A stretch of 64,000 nt of DNA from Adenophora triphylla var. japonica. Taxonomy: Eukaryota > Streptophyta > Magnoliopsida > Asterales > Campanulaceae. The translations under genes and the position numbers were made by a program. Position 1 is the first letter of the stretch, and each line of letters begins with the position of its first letter. This document shows positions 34,714 through 45,871 of the stretch, one piece after another. Location of the stretch: NCBI GenBank assembly GCA_022495995.1, contig JAFEMH010002598.1, positions 186,001-250,000 on the forward strand. The letters are read 5' to 3'. The notes beneath the pieces were generated by a model that saw only the letters and a program-made list of their open reading frames with translations, ran no database searches and was not told the origin of the DNA.

Positions 34714-35194
34714 TGTTGAATTTTCGTACCCGAATTGGCGAACCACAAGTAATAATAATAAACACTATTATTATTATTACTACACAATTACTTACAATGG
34801 ACAAAGTACAAGTGTTTTCTTGCACACACTAATACACTCACCACACTAGATTGTAGCTCACACTAGGAGCCTTACACTCAATTCTTATTCTCTGGACTCT
34901 AATTCATGAGTACACAAATTGGGGAAGTCAATTCCCTATTTATACTCATCCTAAGTTGCTTAAGGAATCACCCCCAACTCTCCAGAAACTTCCATCCCAT
35001 TTGGGCTCCTCTCTCAAGTATGGAAGCTTCTCCTTTCTTCTTCATCTGGAGCCTTCTTCTATCTTCTAAAAGAGGTAACCGTAGAACATTCTAGAAAGCT
35101 CTCGAATTTTCTAGATAAATCTAGAGTTGGTAGAACATTCTAGAAAGCTCTAGAATATTCTAGATAAATCTAGAGTCGGTGTTGACTCTCAACA
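34714..35194 (-). repeat. 5' LTR of the Copia-type element (promoter LTR)
   Basis: 481 bp. On the minus strand it starts with a U3 region holding heat-shock-element arrays (35164-35083), then TATAAATAGGG (about 34944-34934), and ends ATTCAACA next to the PBS. Confidence 0.9.
34934..35166 (-). promoter_or_regulatory. Heat-shock-element array and TATA box in the Copia LTR
   Basis: AGAACATTCTAGAAA (35083-35097 and 35132-35146) is a perfect three-pentamer HSE (nGAAn nTTCn nGAAn) when read on plus. AGAATATTCTAGA (35152-35164) adds a further GAA/TTC pair. A TATA box (TATAAATAG, minus strand, 34944-34936) lies about 140-220 bp downstream in the direction of transcription. HSF-driven LTRs of this kind are known in ONSEN/ATCOPIA78. 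Heat inducibility here is inferred. Confidence 0.7.
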
Positions 35195-35699
35195 CAGGAG
35201 AAGAGTGTTAGTGTAGGATGGCAAGAGAAGGCCTCTTGGCTGAATCCGATGGCGGATAACATTTACCCCAGCACACTGGAACTGCTGATTGTTGGAGTCC
35301 CAGTACTCGGTCTCACCGGCTTCAGCTTGGAGACGGTTATTAGGCTCAAGGGCATTTAGGCGGTGGATTTGGCACCTATTTTGTAGCTGTCTGTACTGCT
35401 GTGTAGCAATGCAGCCATTGAAGAACAAGATAAAGATCGAGGCAAGTGAGAGCAAGGAAATCTTAGCCATTGTTTAACACTTATGGGTTGAATGGAAGTG
35501 GTGATTCGAAGGGTGAGAATTTAAAGGGAATAGCGAATGGTTTAAGGGTCGATGCATGAGATGGGTGGAGAAAGAGAAAAGGAAGGCAGGTTGCAGTTTG
35601 CATGAGAATGGAACCCCAATAGTTTACACCTAATAAAGACATGTTAAAGAAGGTGAGTGTTTCTTCCCGTGAACTCTGGGTTTGTATTTGCATGAGAGT

Positions 35700-36486
35700 G
35701 CTTTGTGTGTGTGTGTGAACTGCTCTCTCTCTCTCTCTCTCTTTTTTTACTAAAACTATACATTTTACAATATTTTTTAGTTATCTTTAAAATCTAATGT
35801 CGGAGATTTGTATTCTCAAACTGAGGCGTCTCTATTTCTTTTTCACTTTTGGAATATTTAATTTCATTGGGATGATTTATAATTAGTTAATAATGATTCA
35901 GCAGTGTACAATATATCACTGTGTTCTTTCTGTTTTTTTCCTTTCTCATTCTTAGAGATGAGAGTACAATCACCTCAATTCAATTTGATTCAGCCTTTCC
36001 CCCAATTACTTGAGATTTATTACAAAAGTTTATGTTGGATCATCCCATGAAAGATCATAAGTCAGTCAAATAACACCCAATAGGAATACATATTCCCGTT
36101 TAATGCACATTCATATGAGGGTCATTTGGATATTCTTCATTTTATTTTTCCAGATTTTGCATGTTTTATTTATGGTTCGTTTTGTTTCGTCGAGTTTTCC
36201 TCATATTTCATGGAGAAGTTTAGTTGAGTCGAACCTTGAAATTTCAAGTTTGATTCCTCTAGGTCCTCTGTATGTAACGCACCATCTTTACATTTCTCTC
36301 ATTAATTTTTCAGTAGCTCTGATTAGTTGGATTCATTGTTTGGCTTATGAGCAACTGCGACAAGACTTGAGGCTCTCTTCAATAGATCACAAAATGTATA
36401 AGGTAATCTCCAGCCTCCTTATTTTGCAGCCCTAAAAAAAGCTACCTTGTACACATCCATGATGCTAGTATAATTCTAAGCATCAT
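35700..36486. other. Spacer between legumin 4 and legumin 5, with GT/CT microsatellite
   Basis: A (GT)n then (CT)n tract with a T run lies at 35706-35748. The remainder is AT-rich without a credible gene; the open frame 36103-36435 is hydrophobic and unlikely to be real. Confidence 0.5.
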
Positions 36487-37704
36487 CCATCCTCTCAAAC
36501 CTAGAGCCAGAGCTCAATATCATGGTCTCCTCCCTGTTGAACTTCAACCTCTGCACCTGTTCTCGTGAAATCTGGTACGCGTTAGCAAGAACATCAAGAG
36601 GCATTCATCTCAGAGCAGAGGTCCGTCCTGCACGAGTATGACATTGTCATTAGTCCTGAAATCAACCCATCTGCAACCCTGATCTCGGGCCCTCTTCACC
36701 ACCGCGAAATTCTGTGGCACCACCACTATTTGTCCCTCATTGAGCTGGTCATTAAACACTGCCTGTCCCTGGTAGTTTACTATCTACACCTGCATGCTGC
36801 CATTTTTCGCATAGATAATATTGTGTGCATTAAGTGACAGTGTGGTGACACCAGCATTCTGCATCCAAATGGTACTTGGTTAATTATTTACAGAATTTAG
36901 TCGAATCTGACATGATTTAAAATTCTGAGATAAGTTCTATATTTACCCTGTTGATAACTCCTCTCTGAACACTAAGTTGGAGCATTCTAAGATGGGGAGC
37001 TTGAAGCTGTTGAGATTAATGCAGTGTCCAACTTGTGGGTTGTAAAAGTCACCACTTAATGATGGCTCATCTATGTTCTGTCTTAACTTAGGCTGTGCAA
37101 ATAGTTTCCCCCAAGAATTTCGCACTACGGCCTTGTTCTTCTTCACGGTTGAACGATGGCCTCAAGTCCTGAATGCAACATTCAACACTGTCATCTTCAC
37201 CTTGAAGCCTCCTTGCTGTGTCTATGACCACATTGAATGTCTCTACTATCACACGAATGTCAAACCCATTGAAGTTATTGCCTGGAAATTACTCTCTCTG
37301 CTGGGTCAGATGGGTACTACGGCATCTTTCTCCCAAAACACCTAGTGTCACACACACATATATACCAAGATCTGTTTAACAAAGATTTTCACCCCTATTT
37401 GAGAATATTAATGAATGATATTTATCTTTGGTGATGTAAACAGGTATTGGTATGTTGGCATAAGAGGACAAGAGAAGGCTTCTAGATTGAATTCGGTGGC
37501 AAATAAATGAACACGGGCACGCTGGAACTGCTGGTGGTTGTTATCCCAGGACTCTGTCTCTCCGGCTTCAGCTTGGACTCGCTCATAAGCCTCGTGGGCA
37601 TTGTTCCTGCAGATTTGGCACTCATTTTTGTTGCTGGAAATGCTTGCATGCCATGCAGCCATGGAAAAGGATGAGAAAGCTAGAGAAAGGAAGCCATTAG
37701 CCAT
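36487..37704 (-). pseudogene. 11S globulin (legumin) 5, decayed, exon 2 missing
   Basis: Exon 1 (ATG 37704 to about 37430) still encodes a signal-like start and AEAGETESWDNNHQQFQ, but QCAG has become QRAR, so the second A-chain Cys is lost. Exon 3 remains (about 37340-36953, with traces of the legumain-site and Cys region and of NIDEPSLSGDFYNPQVGHC). Exon 4 remains (about 36860-36487) with several deletions and stops. No sequence like exon 2 (GCPETF... QGDV) lies between exon 1 and exon 3, only about 90 bp. It is the most 5' and most eroded member of the array. Confidence 0.9.
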
Positions 37705-37925
37705 GGTACAAACTAACTTCTCTTCGTTTACTTATCACTATACATTCATGCTTAAATGGGAAGATAATTACAGAGTACTCTAATCCTACTTAAATAAAAT
37801 AATTTTAATAATTAATCTCACAATTTGTTTCAGTTCTTGAATTTTCGACAATAAACACACTTCCAAAAGAAGAAAGAAGAAATTAAGGGAATCAAATTCA
37901 GCCTAAAAAGAGCTAACAGTTGAAA

Positions 37926-39466
37926 TCACTTCAAGAAGATGTACATAGGTACAGTTGGTTTAATTTTATACCTATAGAAAACTCTATTCTTCCTGTGTGT
38001 ACCATTCTCAAATGTTATCACTATTTTCCCTGGTTCTGTTATGTGAAATGAATTTGTCACACTCTTTCCCATCTTCTTTCCCTTTTGAAGCAACACCTTG
38101 TACGAACAATCGTCGTCCGGCACAAATTCTTCCTTGTAACTCAACTCGTATCCGGCCATGGCCATGTCCCAAAGTATCGTCATCCCCGCCTAATCCAAAT
38201 TAAAGAAAATTTAATCACTAGTGCAGAATTCAAATAATTACAATAATCAGTTCCTTAAATGAAATAAAGTTTTGTTTAGTACCTCGGCAATGGGAATTTG
38301 AATATCTTCATGTGTACTTCCGTTGAGATTTCGCTCTAAAACTTTGTCCTCCGGTGAAAATTCATCGTCATTGTTGTCTCTTTTCAGGCCACCATATTGA
38401 ACCGGTATGTTTTCTGGTGCTATATGTCTGAGTATATAGATGAACATTTGATTATATACACAACACCCACAAACTCAAAATCATCAAAGAAAAATATTGA
38501 ACCAAAAAATCTTACTTGAGAAGGGTTTCGGTAAGTCTTGCTGGCCTAGCAAAAATGAATTTGGCTTTCGATTTCTGAATTATCATTCGCAGATGTAAAG
38601 TGTGGAATGCCAAGAACCAAAGTGGCACATTTACAATTATCTGCAAAAAAATAAAAAAAATGCAGAAAGATAAATCAAGAAATAATCGAAAACATTCTTG
38701 TTTGGAAAATAATTCAACATTGTTGTTTACTTACATTCTTGGAGATGATCCCCGGATAGTATTCTCGAAGCATCAATATTGTTTTCTTGGTAATCCAACG
38801 TATTTCCTTCATTGCAGGTCCTGGCATGTTCTTCAGATCAATAATCTGCAGGATAGAATCGGCCCCACCAGGTTTAAACTCGAGTTTCTGAATACATTTT
38901 TCCATGAATTGGATTCTCCATCTTAGAAATCCATCGCATTTTTCCTTTGATCCGAATCGTTTGTTGTAAAGTTCTTTATCCTTGTACACCCCATACACGT
39001 TGTAACACAAAGGGTGCCCTGCCTTATCCGTACTACCATCCATGTACCCGATATTTTCAAGATCCGAACCCAAATTCTCCTCAAGAATTTCATCAACTTT
39101 ATTTTCCTTTCGCCATTTAAGGGTCTTTCGAAGCATGTTGAATGCATCGGACACTTTGAAATCCTTGGCTTTCAAGAATTTCATTAGGACAATATCCGTC
39201 CCCGGGTGTCCTTTGCTAGGTAATAAAGGAACACCCCATAAGGAAATGTCCATAATGTTTTCCTTTTGATCATATTTTTCGGGATTTTTCTGGAGAAGGT
39301 AACCGTTTAGGATTGAATCTTCGACCCTTGCTTGAAACTCAATAAAAGCTTTCTTTCTTGATCGCTTCAATTCGACAGGAGACATATTTCCATCGTCTTG
39401 GGCAGGTTTGGATTCTTTGACATAGTGGGTGTCTTTGTCAACGGGAGAAAGTTCGTCGTGCGGCAT
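37926..39466 (-). CDS. Patellin-like SEC14-GOLD phosphoinositide-binding protein
   Basis: Four exons, 39466-38735, 38640-38516, 38427-38283 and 38189-37926, give 1,266 nt, 421 residues, all with GT-AG introns. CRAL-TRIO N-terminal helices lie at about 93-127 (DIVLMKFLKAKDFKVSDAFN). The CRAL-TRIO lipid-binding domain is at about 140-305 (LQIIDLKNMPGPAMKEIRW, FIFARPARLTETLLKHIAP). A GOLD domain follows at about 310-420, ending FYRYKIKPTVPMYIFLK. Patellins bind phosphoinositides and act at the cell plate and plasma membrane in trafficking. The acidic N-terminal extension is short, so it fits the short patellins (PATL4/6-like) rather than PATL1/2. No disabling changes seen. It marks the edge of the legumin array and shares no obvious regulation with it. 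Confidence 0.93.
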
Positions 39467-40033
39467 TTTCCTCTCGGTGATATCCCCGGCGGCCGGAGAA
39501 TGAGCACGCCGGTAACTGAACAGACAGAAACAGAGAAAATTGTTTTATTTCCTACAGTTTCTGTTTTTTCCTTTTTTTTTCCCTTGTACATAGGGGTCAA
39601 CGAAGAGAATGGAGATAGAGGGTTGTGGCTTAAATGTTCGTTGGTCTGGGTGGCGCCAATTTAGGTTACGAGGATGACATTTCGTTGACTTTTTATGTCA
39701 TTGACTTACGCATATACTCCTTTGGTCTGATCTTTCAAAAGTTTAAGTCGTTAGAATGAAACTTATAGCCATAATTTTAAATTGATTTAATTAACATAAT
39801 AAAAATTTTAAATTTGTTATTGATAATATTGTTGATGTTATATCAATAATATGTTTTAGATTTTTATTTGTATAATTAAATTAAACTAAAATTATTATTT
39901 AACATTAAAAAAAATGAAAAGATCATTTTGGTACGAATGGTAAGAAGGGAGCCAGTAACCTGTATACTATACTAAATCACTTTCAAATGCCAATTATTAA
40001 ACTGCCATACAGGTTATGTTATCTTTCCAAGTA

Positions 40034-40215
40034 CTTCCTCCGTCCTTTTAAAATTAAAAGATTGTTCTGTACATTTTGCAATTATTAAGGAAAAGTTTCA
40101 CCTTCTTTTATCTTAGTAGATTTGCACTAATATTCATGCCTAAGTTTAAAAATGAGACATACTTTTTGGGACAAGTTAAAATGACAAATGGGACAATCTT
40201 TCGGAAGGGAGGGAG
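40034..40215. mobile_element. Stowaway-like MITE, 182 bp
   Basis: Begins CTTCCTCCGTCC after TA and ends GGAAGGGAGGGAG before TA. Inner arms also pair (AAAAGATTGTTC / GGGACAATCTTT). Confidence 0.75.
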
Positions 40216-40640
40216 TATAATACACGCACTAAGTTTACTGGATATTTTTTTCAAAAATATCCAGTAGGCCGTGGCTCACACTCGGCTCTTAATGGATTTC
40301 CATGATAATAGTGAATGGAATTTCATTAAATAAAGAAATGCAACCGGTCCAGTCTTCAAGTGAAACCGGCAAGCCCGTGTGAAAGCAACCCATTCAACAG
40401 TCCATTTGGGCCGATCGGACCGGTCCATGAAGTGAAGTGACACGCGCAAAACGCCGTGTGAAATCAACCCATCTGGCCAGTGGCCACATCTCTTTTCAGA
40501 TATTTAAGTGACTTAGTAAATAAAAAAGTGATTAAGCCAAATGGCTTAGGACAGAGAGTCTAGCGAGCGAGATATCAAACTTATAAATATTTAAACAAAT
40601 ATTTAAACGAGATATAATATTTAACAGAAATAGACACTTA

Positions 40641-40929
40641 CTCCTTTCGTTCCACTTCAAGTGTCACTTTTTATTCAAAATGGCATCCCGTTTAAAGTGT
40701 CACCTTTCCTAAAAAGAAAATATTTTATTAATATTCTATTATCACATCCACTATTCCCTCCACTAATTCTTTCTCCTCTACACTCGCAACACTTTTTAAA
40801 TTCACTATTTCCTCCACTAATTCTCTCTCCTATTTTCAAATTACACTCACAACATTTTTTCTTCCCACACTTTTTCTTAATTTGTGTGCCACCCCTAAAA
40901 GGGTGACACTCTTGGTGGGACGGAGGGAG
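40641..40929. mobile_element. Stowaway-like MITE, 289 bp, family shared with 55003 and 58170
   Basis: Ends CTCCTTTCGTTCCAC and GGTGGGACGGAGGGAG, flanked by TA. The interior has two CACTATTCCCTCCACTAATT-type units, the reverse complement of the AATGAGTGGAGGGAATAGT units in the two other copies. Confidence 0.8.
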
Positions 40930-41458
40930 TATACATTATCTTTTTTCGTTGCTCTTATATCAAAACGTATAAAACTAAAATTACTTTTATATCTAGGTAT
41001 AAAGTATTTTTTTTTCACAGTTTTTATCTTTTCTTAAAAATAATAAAAAAATACTAATATTTTATTAAACTATTTTCTCCAATACTTTCCTATATCTAAA
41101 GGTATAAGAGGAATTTGTTCATTTCACAGGAGGAGCAGGAACAGTACAATATATGCAGACAATTTTCGAGATTGATAAAAGGAAGGAAAAGAGATCTAAC
41201 ATTTAATAGATCTGTGTTGTAGAAAAAGAGTAGTAGATTAAGATGAAGAATTAGCGGAGAATGACGATGAAGATGGAGAATTAGCGTATAACGACGATGA
41301 AGATGGAGAAGGAGTGGAGAAGCCGTCGCTGGATTGGCGAAGGGTTTGGAATTTTATGGAATTTTGATTTGTACCTTTATTTGTTTGTGGGCTTTTAAAT
41401 CTCATCTTGACTTTTATAAAGAATGATTTTGGGTGAGGGGGTCTAATGAAATTAAACC

Positions 41459-42248
41459 TGATGATGTCAAAATCGTCAAATCAGTCCCAATCCAAGCGTT
41501 CGGATGCTCCGGAGATTGCAAGGCCTGAAAATAAGAGAAAACACGTAAACTAAGCCGGGGCGTCTCCGGTTAAAGGCCCTCCGGCGTGAGAGTAAGTTCA
41601 CGGTTTATGTATGAGAAACTAAATTGACAAAGTTTCTGTATTGTAAAAAGTAACGTACCAAATAATGAGTCATAGGGCTTGTATTTATAGGGATGGATTG
41701 ATAGAATTCATGTTGAAGTGAACTTGTAAAGAGATAAGATATAATCCTAAGAGAATTATATCTGTTAAGGAGTCATTGTTTGACTTGAATTGGTGTAGGT
41801 GGTTACAATCCTGATTGGATCACAACTGTTGAATCCTTGTTTGAATAGGATTGTACGATCTGCTAGCTGAAACGCCGAGGAGCACGAATTCCTTATCTCG
41901 GCAATGGCAAGTAAGCCGAGATGTGTGATTCTGCTTCCTCGTCATTTGATGATTGGTCGACATGTGAATATGCCGGGATGAATGATTCTGTCTCCTCGTC
42001 ATTTGAGGATATGCCGATGTAAGAACTTTTCTCTCCTCGTCACTTGTGATATCTCGGAGCCTTGTGAGCCAAATATGAAGAGCCCGTTGTCAAGCTAAGG
42101 CCGAGGAGAAGCTCCTCGGCATGCGAGGAGGGTACCTCGGCCCTTGTAATTGAGCATTGATACTTGTGTATTGGATTATGTTTATGGCCCAATCCATTTT
42201 GGTCCAAGCCGGGCAAGCCCATGTTCGTATCTCGGTTTATACTGTTCA
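41459..42248 (-). repeat. 3' LTR of the Tat element
   Basis: 790 bp. Rich in GCCGAGG/CCTCGGC palindromes, for example GGCCGAGGAGAAGCTCCTCG at about 42110. Confidence 0.93.
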
Positions 42249-42489
42249 GTGCCCCCGACTTTCTAGCTCGGCCTAGGACGAGGAGAAAGTCATCTCGTCC
42301 TCGGCTTATGGAATACGAACAGGCTTGACACGTGTCCTTGGCGTCGCTTCATATATCTGACGGTTGATATTCTGATGATTACATGGGGCCCCCCAATCTT
42401 GCCACGCCTCAGAAGTTGTCATCAACATTTAATGTTGGTGGCGCCATACCCGCTATTTACTTTACCCATGGGTTTGACCCGGATTGGGT

Positions 42490-42920
42490 GAGTATAAAAA
42501 GCTAAAACCCCTTTCAGTTAAACCTTTACACATCCAAGTCATTTGAGAGCAAAGGCAAGAATTTCACCGGCGAATCTCAGAGCTTCATCAAACCCAGTTT
42601 CCGGCGAACTTGGTTTTTCCGGCGAAGTTGTGTTCACTTCTCGATTCCGACCGTTCTTCAACACTAAAAACAGGTATAAAGCTTTCCTTTACCGATTTAC
42701 CTTCGTAATCCGCAATTTCTAGGGTTTTTTGGAAAGTTTTTAATCTTGGAAACCGCCATTGTTGAGCTCTTGAAGCTTCTCTTGAATTTTTGATTTTTCT
42801 TGCATGTATGTTTGGGTTTCTTTGAATCTTGCATGAATTCCTTGGATTTTTCAGTTGTTTTGTCTGCATTCCTTTGAATATTAAATAAACTCCCCCCTTG
42901 ATCTTTGATTCCCCTTAAAA
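42490..42920 (+). promoter_or_regulatory. Putative promoter and leader of the antisense ORF
   Basis: GAGTATAAAAAGC on the plus strand at about 42490-42502 looks like a TATA box. About 420 bp further is the ATG of the antisense ORF (42921). A possible leader intron begins at GGTATAAAGC near 42671. The site lies just inside the polypurine tract and points away from the left LTR. Confidence 0.5.
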
Positions 42921-45871
42921 ATGGCTCGTTCTTGGGACCATTCCCCCCGATTCCGTTATGGGTATCACACTGGCAATTTGAGGGTTTACCGGAGAGAGAG
43001 GGGACCCTGGTTGATGCTGACCCTGGATGATATAGGAAAGCGGTTGAGAGGTTATGGTCGTATTCGGATGTTCCTTCAATACCCAGATTCCACGAGGATA
43101 GATAGGATTGTGTCCGATTCCCCCAATATTATTGTATTTGAGGATAAGGCAGAGATGATGGAGCACATCGAACTGTTCTACCCGTCTTCAGATCATATAG
43201 TTCATGAGCGTCTGAGTGGTAAGGCTCCCTCCTCGGCCTTATGTAATGACGAGGAGGGGTATCTCCCTTCCCGTCCTAAGATCGGCCGTTGATGAGGTAA
43301 CTAACTTTGTCCCCTCGTCTTTTTGCGAGATATGACGGGAAGAGAAGGAGAGACCTCCTCGTCCAGAATAGTTGATGCTTTTATGGAGGGTGCCCGGGTT
43401 GAGGGCGGTAAAGGCCGAGGAAGGGGAGGTCGAGGTGGAGAGAAACGACGAGAGAGAGGCATCCCAAGGCGGGGACCACATCTTGCTAGAAGCATTTGTA
43501 TTCCAAGTACGGGGTAGATAAGGCTGAGTATAGGTTAACTTATATCGGCAAACCCAATTTTAAGACAGAGAAGGAGGAGAGGAGCTTTTACTACAATGAA
43601 GACTACGTCCACTTTTACTTCAAACAATTTCAAAAGGGGCTTCGTCTTCCTTTGGACCCCTTTATCAACGAATTTTTAGACGACGTGAGGGCTGTGCCGG
43701 CCATGCTGGGAGCCAATGGTACCAGGGTTCTTGTTAGCTTTATAGTGCTCTGCCGGAGCTTAGGTTATGAGCCGACCATGGGAGCCTTCCGCTATTTTTA
43801 TCAAGTCAGCTTCGTCAAGGACAGTTGGCTTCTCGTCATCCGGAGTGCACCCAAGAAACCCAAACTTCTTCTTCCTATGTCCAGCAAGGTTGCAGGTTGG
43901 GATAACCATGTAATTAGGGTTGAGAGCCGCCAAGGCTGGGAGTTCCAATCCCCTTGCCATCCTCCAACTTCATCAGGCCCTGTTCAGTAGTATGAATGGA
44001 CCAAGGATCTGATCAAGCGCTTAGAGGAGTTTACCGAGGTGGGACTCCTTGACTGGTCGGCAATTGAAGCCTCAGACCATTACTATGTCCAGGCAGGACT
44101 GATGCCGGGACCGAAGGACGGGGTGGTTCCCCTCGTCACTGTTAGGAGGGGGAGGCGTTTCAATGATTGGACAACGCATCCCGGCCTCGTTTTTCATGAG
44201 GATTGTCCGAGGTGTAAGGTCCCTCCCCTTGACCAATGTCTGGAAGAAGAAGACGTGGTTGGATGTAAATGTTTTACCCTTTGACACTTGTAGTTTTTTG
44301 CATTATTGTTGGCTTTCCTTCTACTCGTATCTAACCATTTCGTCCTTGCCTTTGCAGATTTGACCCCCGAGCAGGAGGCAGAATTAGCCATGAAAAGGTT
44401 AAGTCCCATGGAGCAAGTCAAGCAAAAGAGACGCCAGGTCAAGAAATCGGGCTTGACGGAGAGAAAAGAAGAGGCTAATCGTCGTAACCTCGTCTTGGGG
44501 ACCCAAGGAGACCAACCTCTTCCTCTTAAGTTACACGAGGAAGTGAATGTCGAGGATCCGGGATTCGAGGAACAAGATAACCAATCAACTGTCGAGGGGC
44601 ATAGCCTCCATGTTGATGCCGATGAGGTGGAGGCCGAGGGGACAGGCCTCGTCAACAGAAGTTCTAGCTCCAAGAGGGCCCAAGTTGCTAGCACCGAGGA
44701 ACCTGCAGCTAAGTGGGCAACTGTTGAGTCCTCCCATCCTAAGGCTCCTCCTCCTCTAACCATCCAAAGCATCAAGACCCAAGAAGAGGCCGAGGAGCTT
44801 GCTCGGCGCTTGGCGGCCGACGTCCCCCGTCTGAAGGGCCTTCATTTGCAAGCCAGGAAGGACCCCCATTTGAGGCTGGGCCGAGCTCCTGTCCAAAGTG
44901 CCATGGATGAGGAGGCTTATGATGCCCTGGTGAAGGAGAGGCCGAGCAGGGAGAACTTGCTCTGCCGCAAGGGACTCATGATGGCTGAGGTAGCTTTCTC
45001 GTACCCTTAGTTGTTGATTTCGTAACTTGTACTAGATAGGATGTCTGATATTGGTTTGTCTTGCAGTGGGCTTCCATCACGGCGTATGAAAACATCTTGG
45101 CTAAGGCTCAGGAGAAGCAGGTGCTTGACGCCAAGGCTGCCCAAAAGACGGGTGAGGCAGGAGAAGGCAGCTCTAGGCTGAGCTTTTGAAGGCGAGGATG
45201 CCGAACTAGAAGGCTGCTCGAGGCAAGGTAGAGGCCGAGGTGAAGAGAGCCAGGAGGCTCGCGAGCAAGGATGCCGTGATAAAGCCGAGGAGCAACTCCG
45301 GTGAAGGATCTTGAGTTGAGGAGCAAGGAAGGGCAAGGCCGAGGTCCAAGTGAGGGCCGAGGAAGCCGAAGCCAAATGCCGAGGTTACGAGGCTACCCTT
45401 GTCACCAGGGAAGAGGCGGCTTTGACCCGTTTTAAGGAGAGCCAAGCCTTCCAGGACGTGGTGGATGAGAAGACCGCCACCATGTTCGAGAATGGCTACC
45501 TCCATCTCGCTCGCCGTCTTCTGGCTGACCTCACCACTGGCTTGGATATCAACAAGATTGCTCTGCTGATTAGCCAGAATCAGTATGACGAGGAAGCTAG
45601 GGCTCTTCACCACCTGGTTCCATTTTCTGAGTATAACTTGGAAGTCATAGCTGGGAAGATGCCCCGACGCCGGCAGCGTGGGAGCCCGGCACACTGTCGA
45701 CCCGGCAACATCAAAGCCTTGGTGGAGGCGATTCGGGACGAGGAAGAGACGCGTGGAGCCGAGGTCGGGGGAGGAGAAAGCAGAGAGGCGATCAGACGAG
45801 TCCTTCCTCCCCCTGGAACTATCACGGAGGAGTGGCTTGAAAAGCCCTTTGATCATGGCCAGCTGTCTTAG
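42921..45871 (+). pseudogene. Tat additional ORF (antisense), putative gypsy-type transposon domain
   Basis: Starts MARSWDHSPRFRYGY at 42921. Segments in order: 42921-43292; 43332-43500 (Arg/Gly-rich); 43496-43990, which holds the putative gypsy-type transposon domain (LRLPLDPFINEFLDDVRAVP, VLVSFIVLCRSLGYEPTMGA); 44039-44284; 44360-45000 (Glu/Gln-rich, EQEAELAMKRLSPMEQVKQK); and 45069-45871, a charged coiled-coil-like end (FKESQAFQDVVDEKTATMFE) closing HGQLS. GT/AG signals near 44990 and 45066 suggest introns. TGA and frame changes near 43290, 43990 and 45186 suggest decay. The function is unknown in the whole group. Confidence 0.7.

Larger units (their letters stand above)
27437..35194 (-). 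mobile_element. Gag-only Copia-type LTR retrotransposon inserted in legumin 4 exon 1
   Basis: Flanked by CAGGA at 27432-27436 and 35195-35199. LTRs (27437-27849 and 34714-35194) start TGTTGAATTT and end CTCAACA. Next to the right LTR on the minus strand is TGGTATCAGAGCGG (PBS for tRNA-iMet), and next to the left LTR a GAGGGGGAG polypurine tract, so transcription runs right to left. It encodes a Copia-like gag and one further ORF; no protease, integrase, reverse transcriptase or RNase H of its own is visible. This is a non-autonomous (TR-GAG-like) design. The LTRs differ at about five aligned positions plus indels. A Ty3/gypsy element (29451-34598) later inserted into its leader. Confidence 0.9.
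26001..35470 (-). pseudogene. 11S globulin (legumin) 4, split by a nested retrotransposon and frameshifted
   Basis: Exon 1 begins at ATG 35470 and runs to 35200; it resumes at 27436-27416 after 7.76 kb of inserted retrotransposon. Rejoined across the CAGGA duplication it is 292 nt, exactly the length of legumin 3 exon 1. Exon 2 is 27333-27077, exon 3 26948-26501 and exon 4 26393-26001. Exon 3 is 448 nt rather than 459. Besides in-frame losses it has a net 2-bp deletion near 26585-26600, where the other copies encode [13 protein letters not shown], so the frame shifts to a stop. The TATA region is also eroded (TTTAAATT). The upstream RY elements at 35604-35599 and 35694-35689 remain. Exon 4 is open and legumin-like. 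Confidence 0.93.
39467..41453. other. Intergenic stretch with MITEs
   Basis: Contains the patellin 5' flank, two MITEs (40034-40215, 40641-40929), a perfect 13-bp hairpin at 40237-40265, and a two-unit repeat near 41245-41320 (ATGAAGATGGAGAATTAGCG). No gene is supported. Confidence 0.5.

Noticed and set aside
36103..36435. 110-codon open frame on plus
   Set aside because: Hydrophobic, Phe/Ile/Leu-rich composition from AT-rich DNA, no domain, inside a legumin spacer.
40237..40265. Perfect 13-bp hairpin ACTGGATATTTTT / AAAAATATCCAGT as a terminator or ncRNA
   Set aside because: Isolated AT-rich hairpin in intergenic plant DNA with no transcript context.
42921..45871. Antisense ORF as a host plant gene
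   Set aside because: It lies between the LTRs with matching Tat architecture and carries the gypsy-type transposon domain text, so it belongs to the element.
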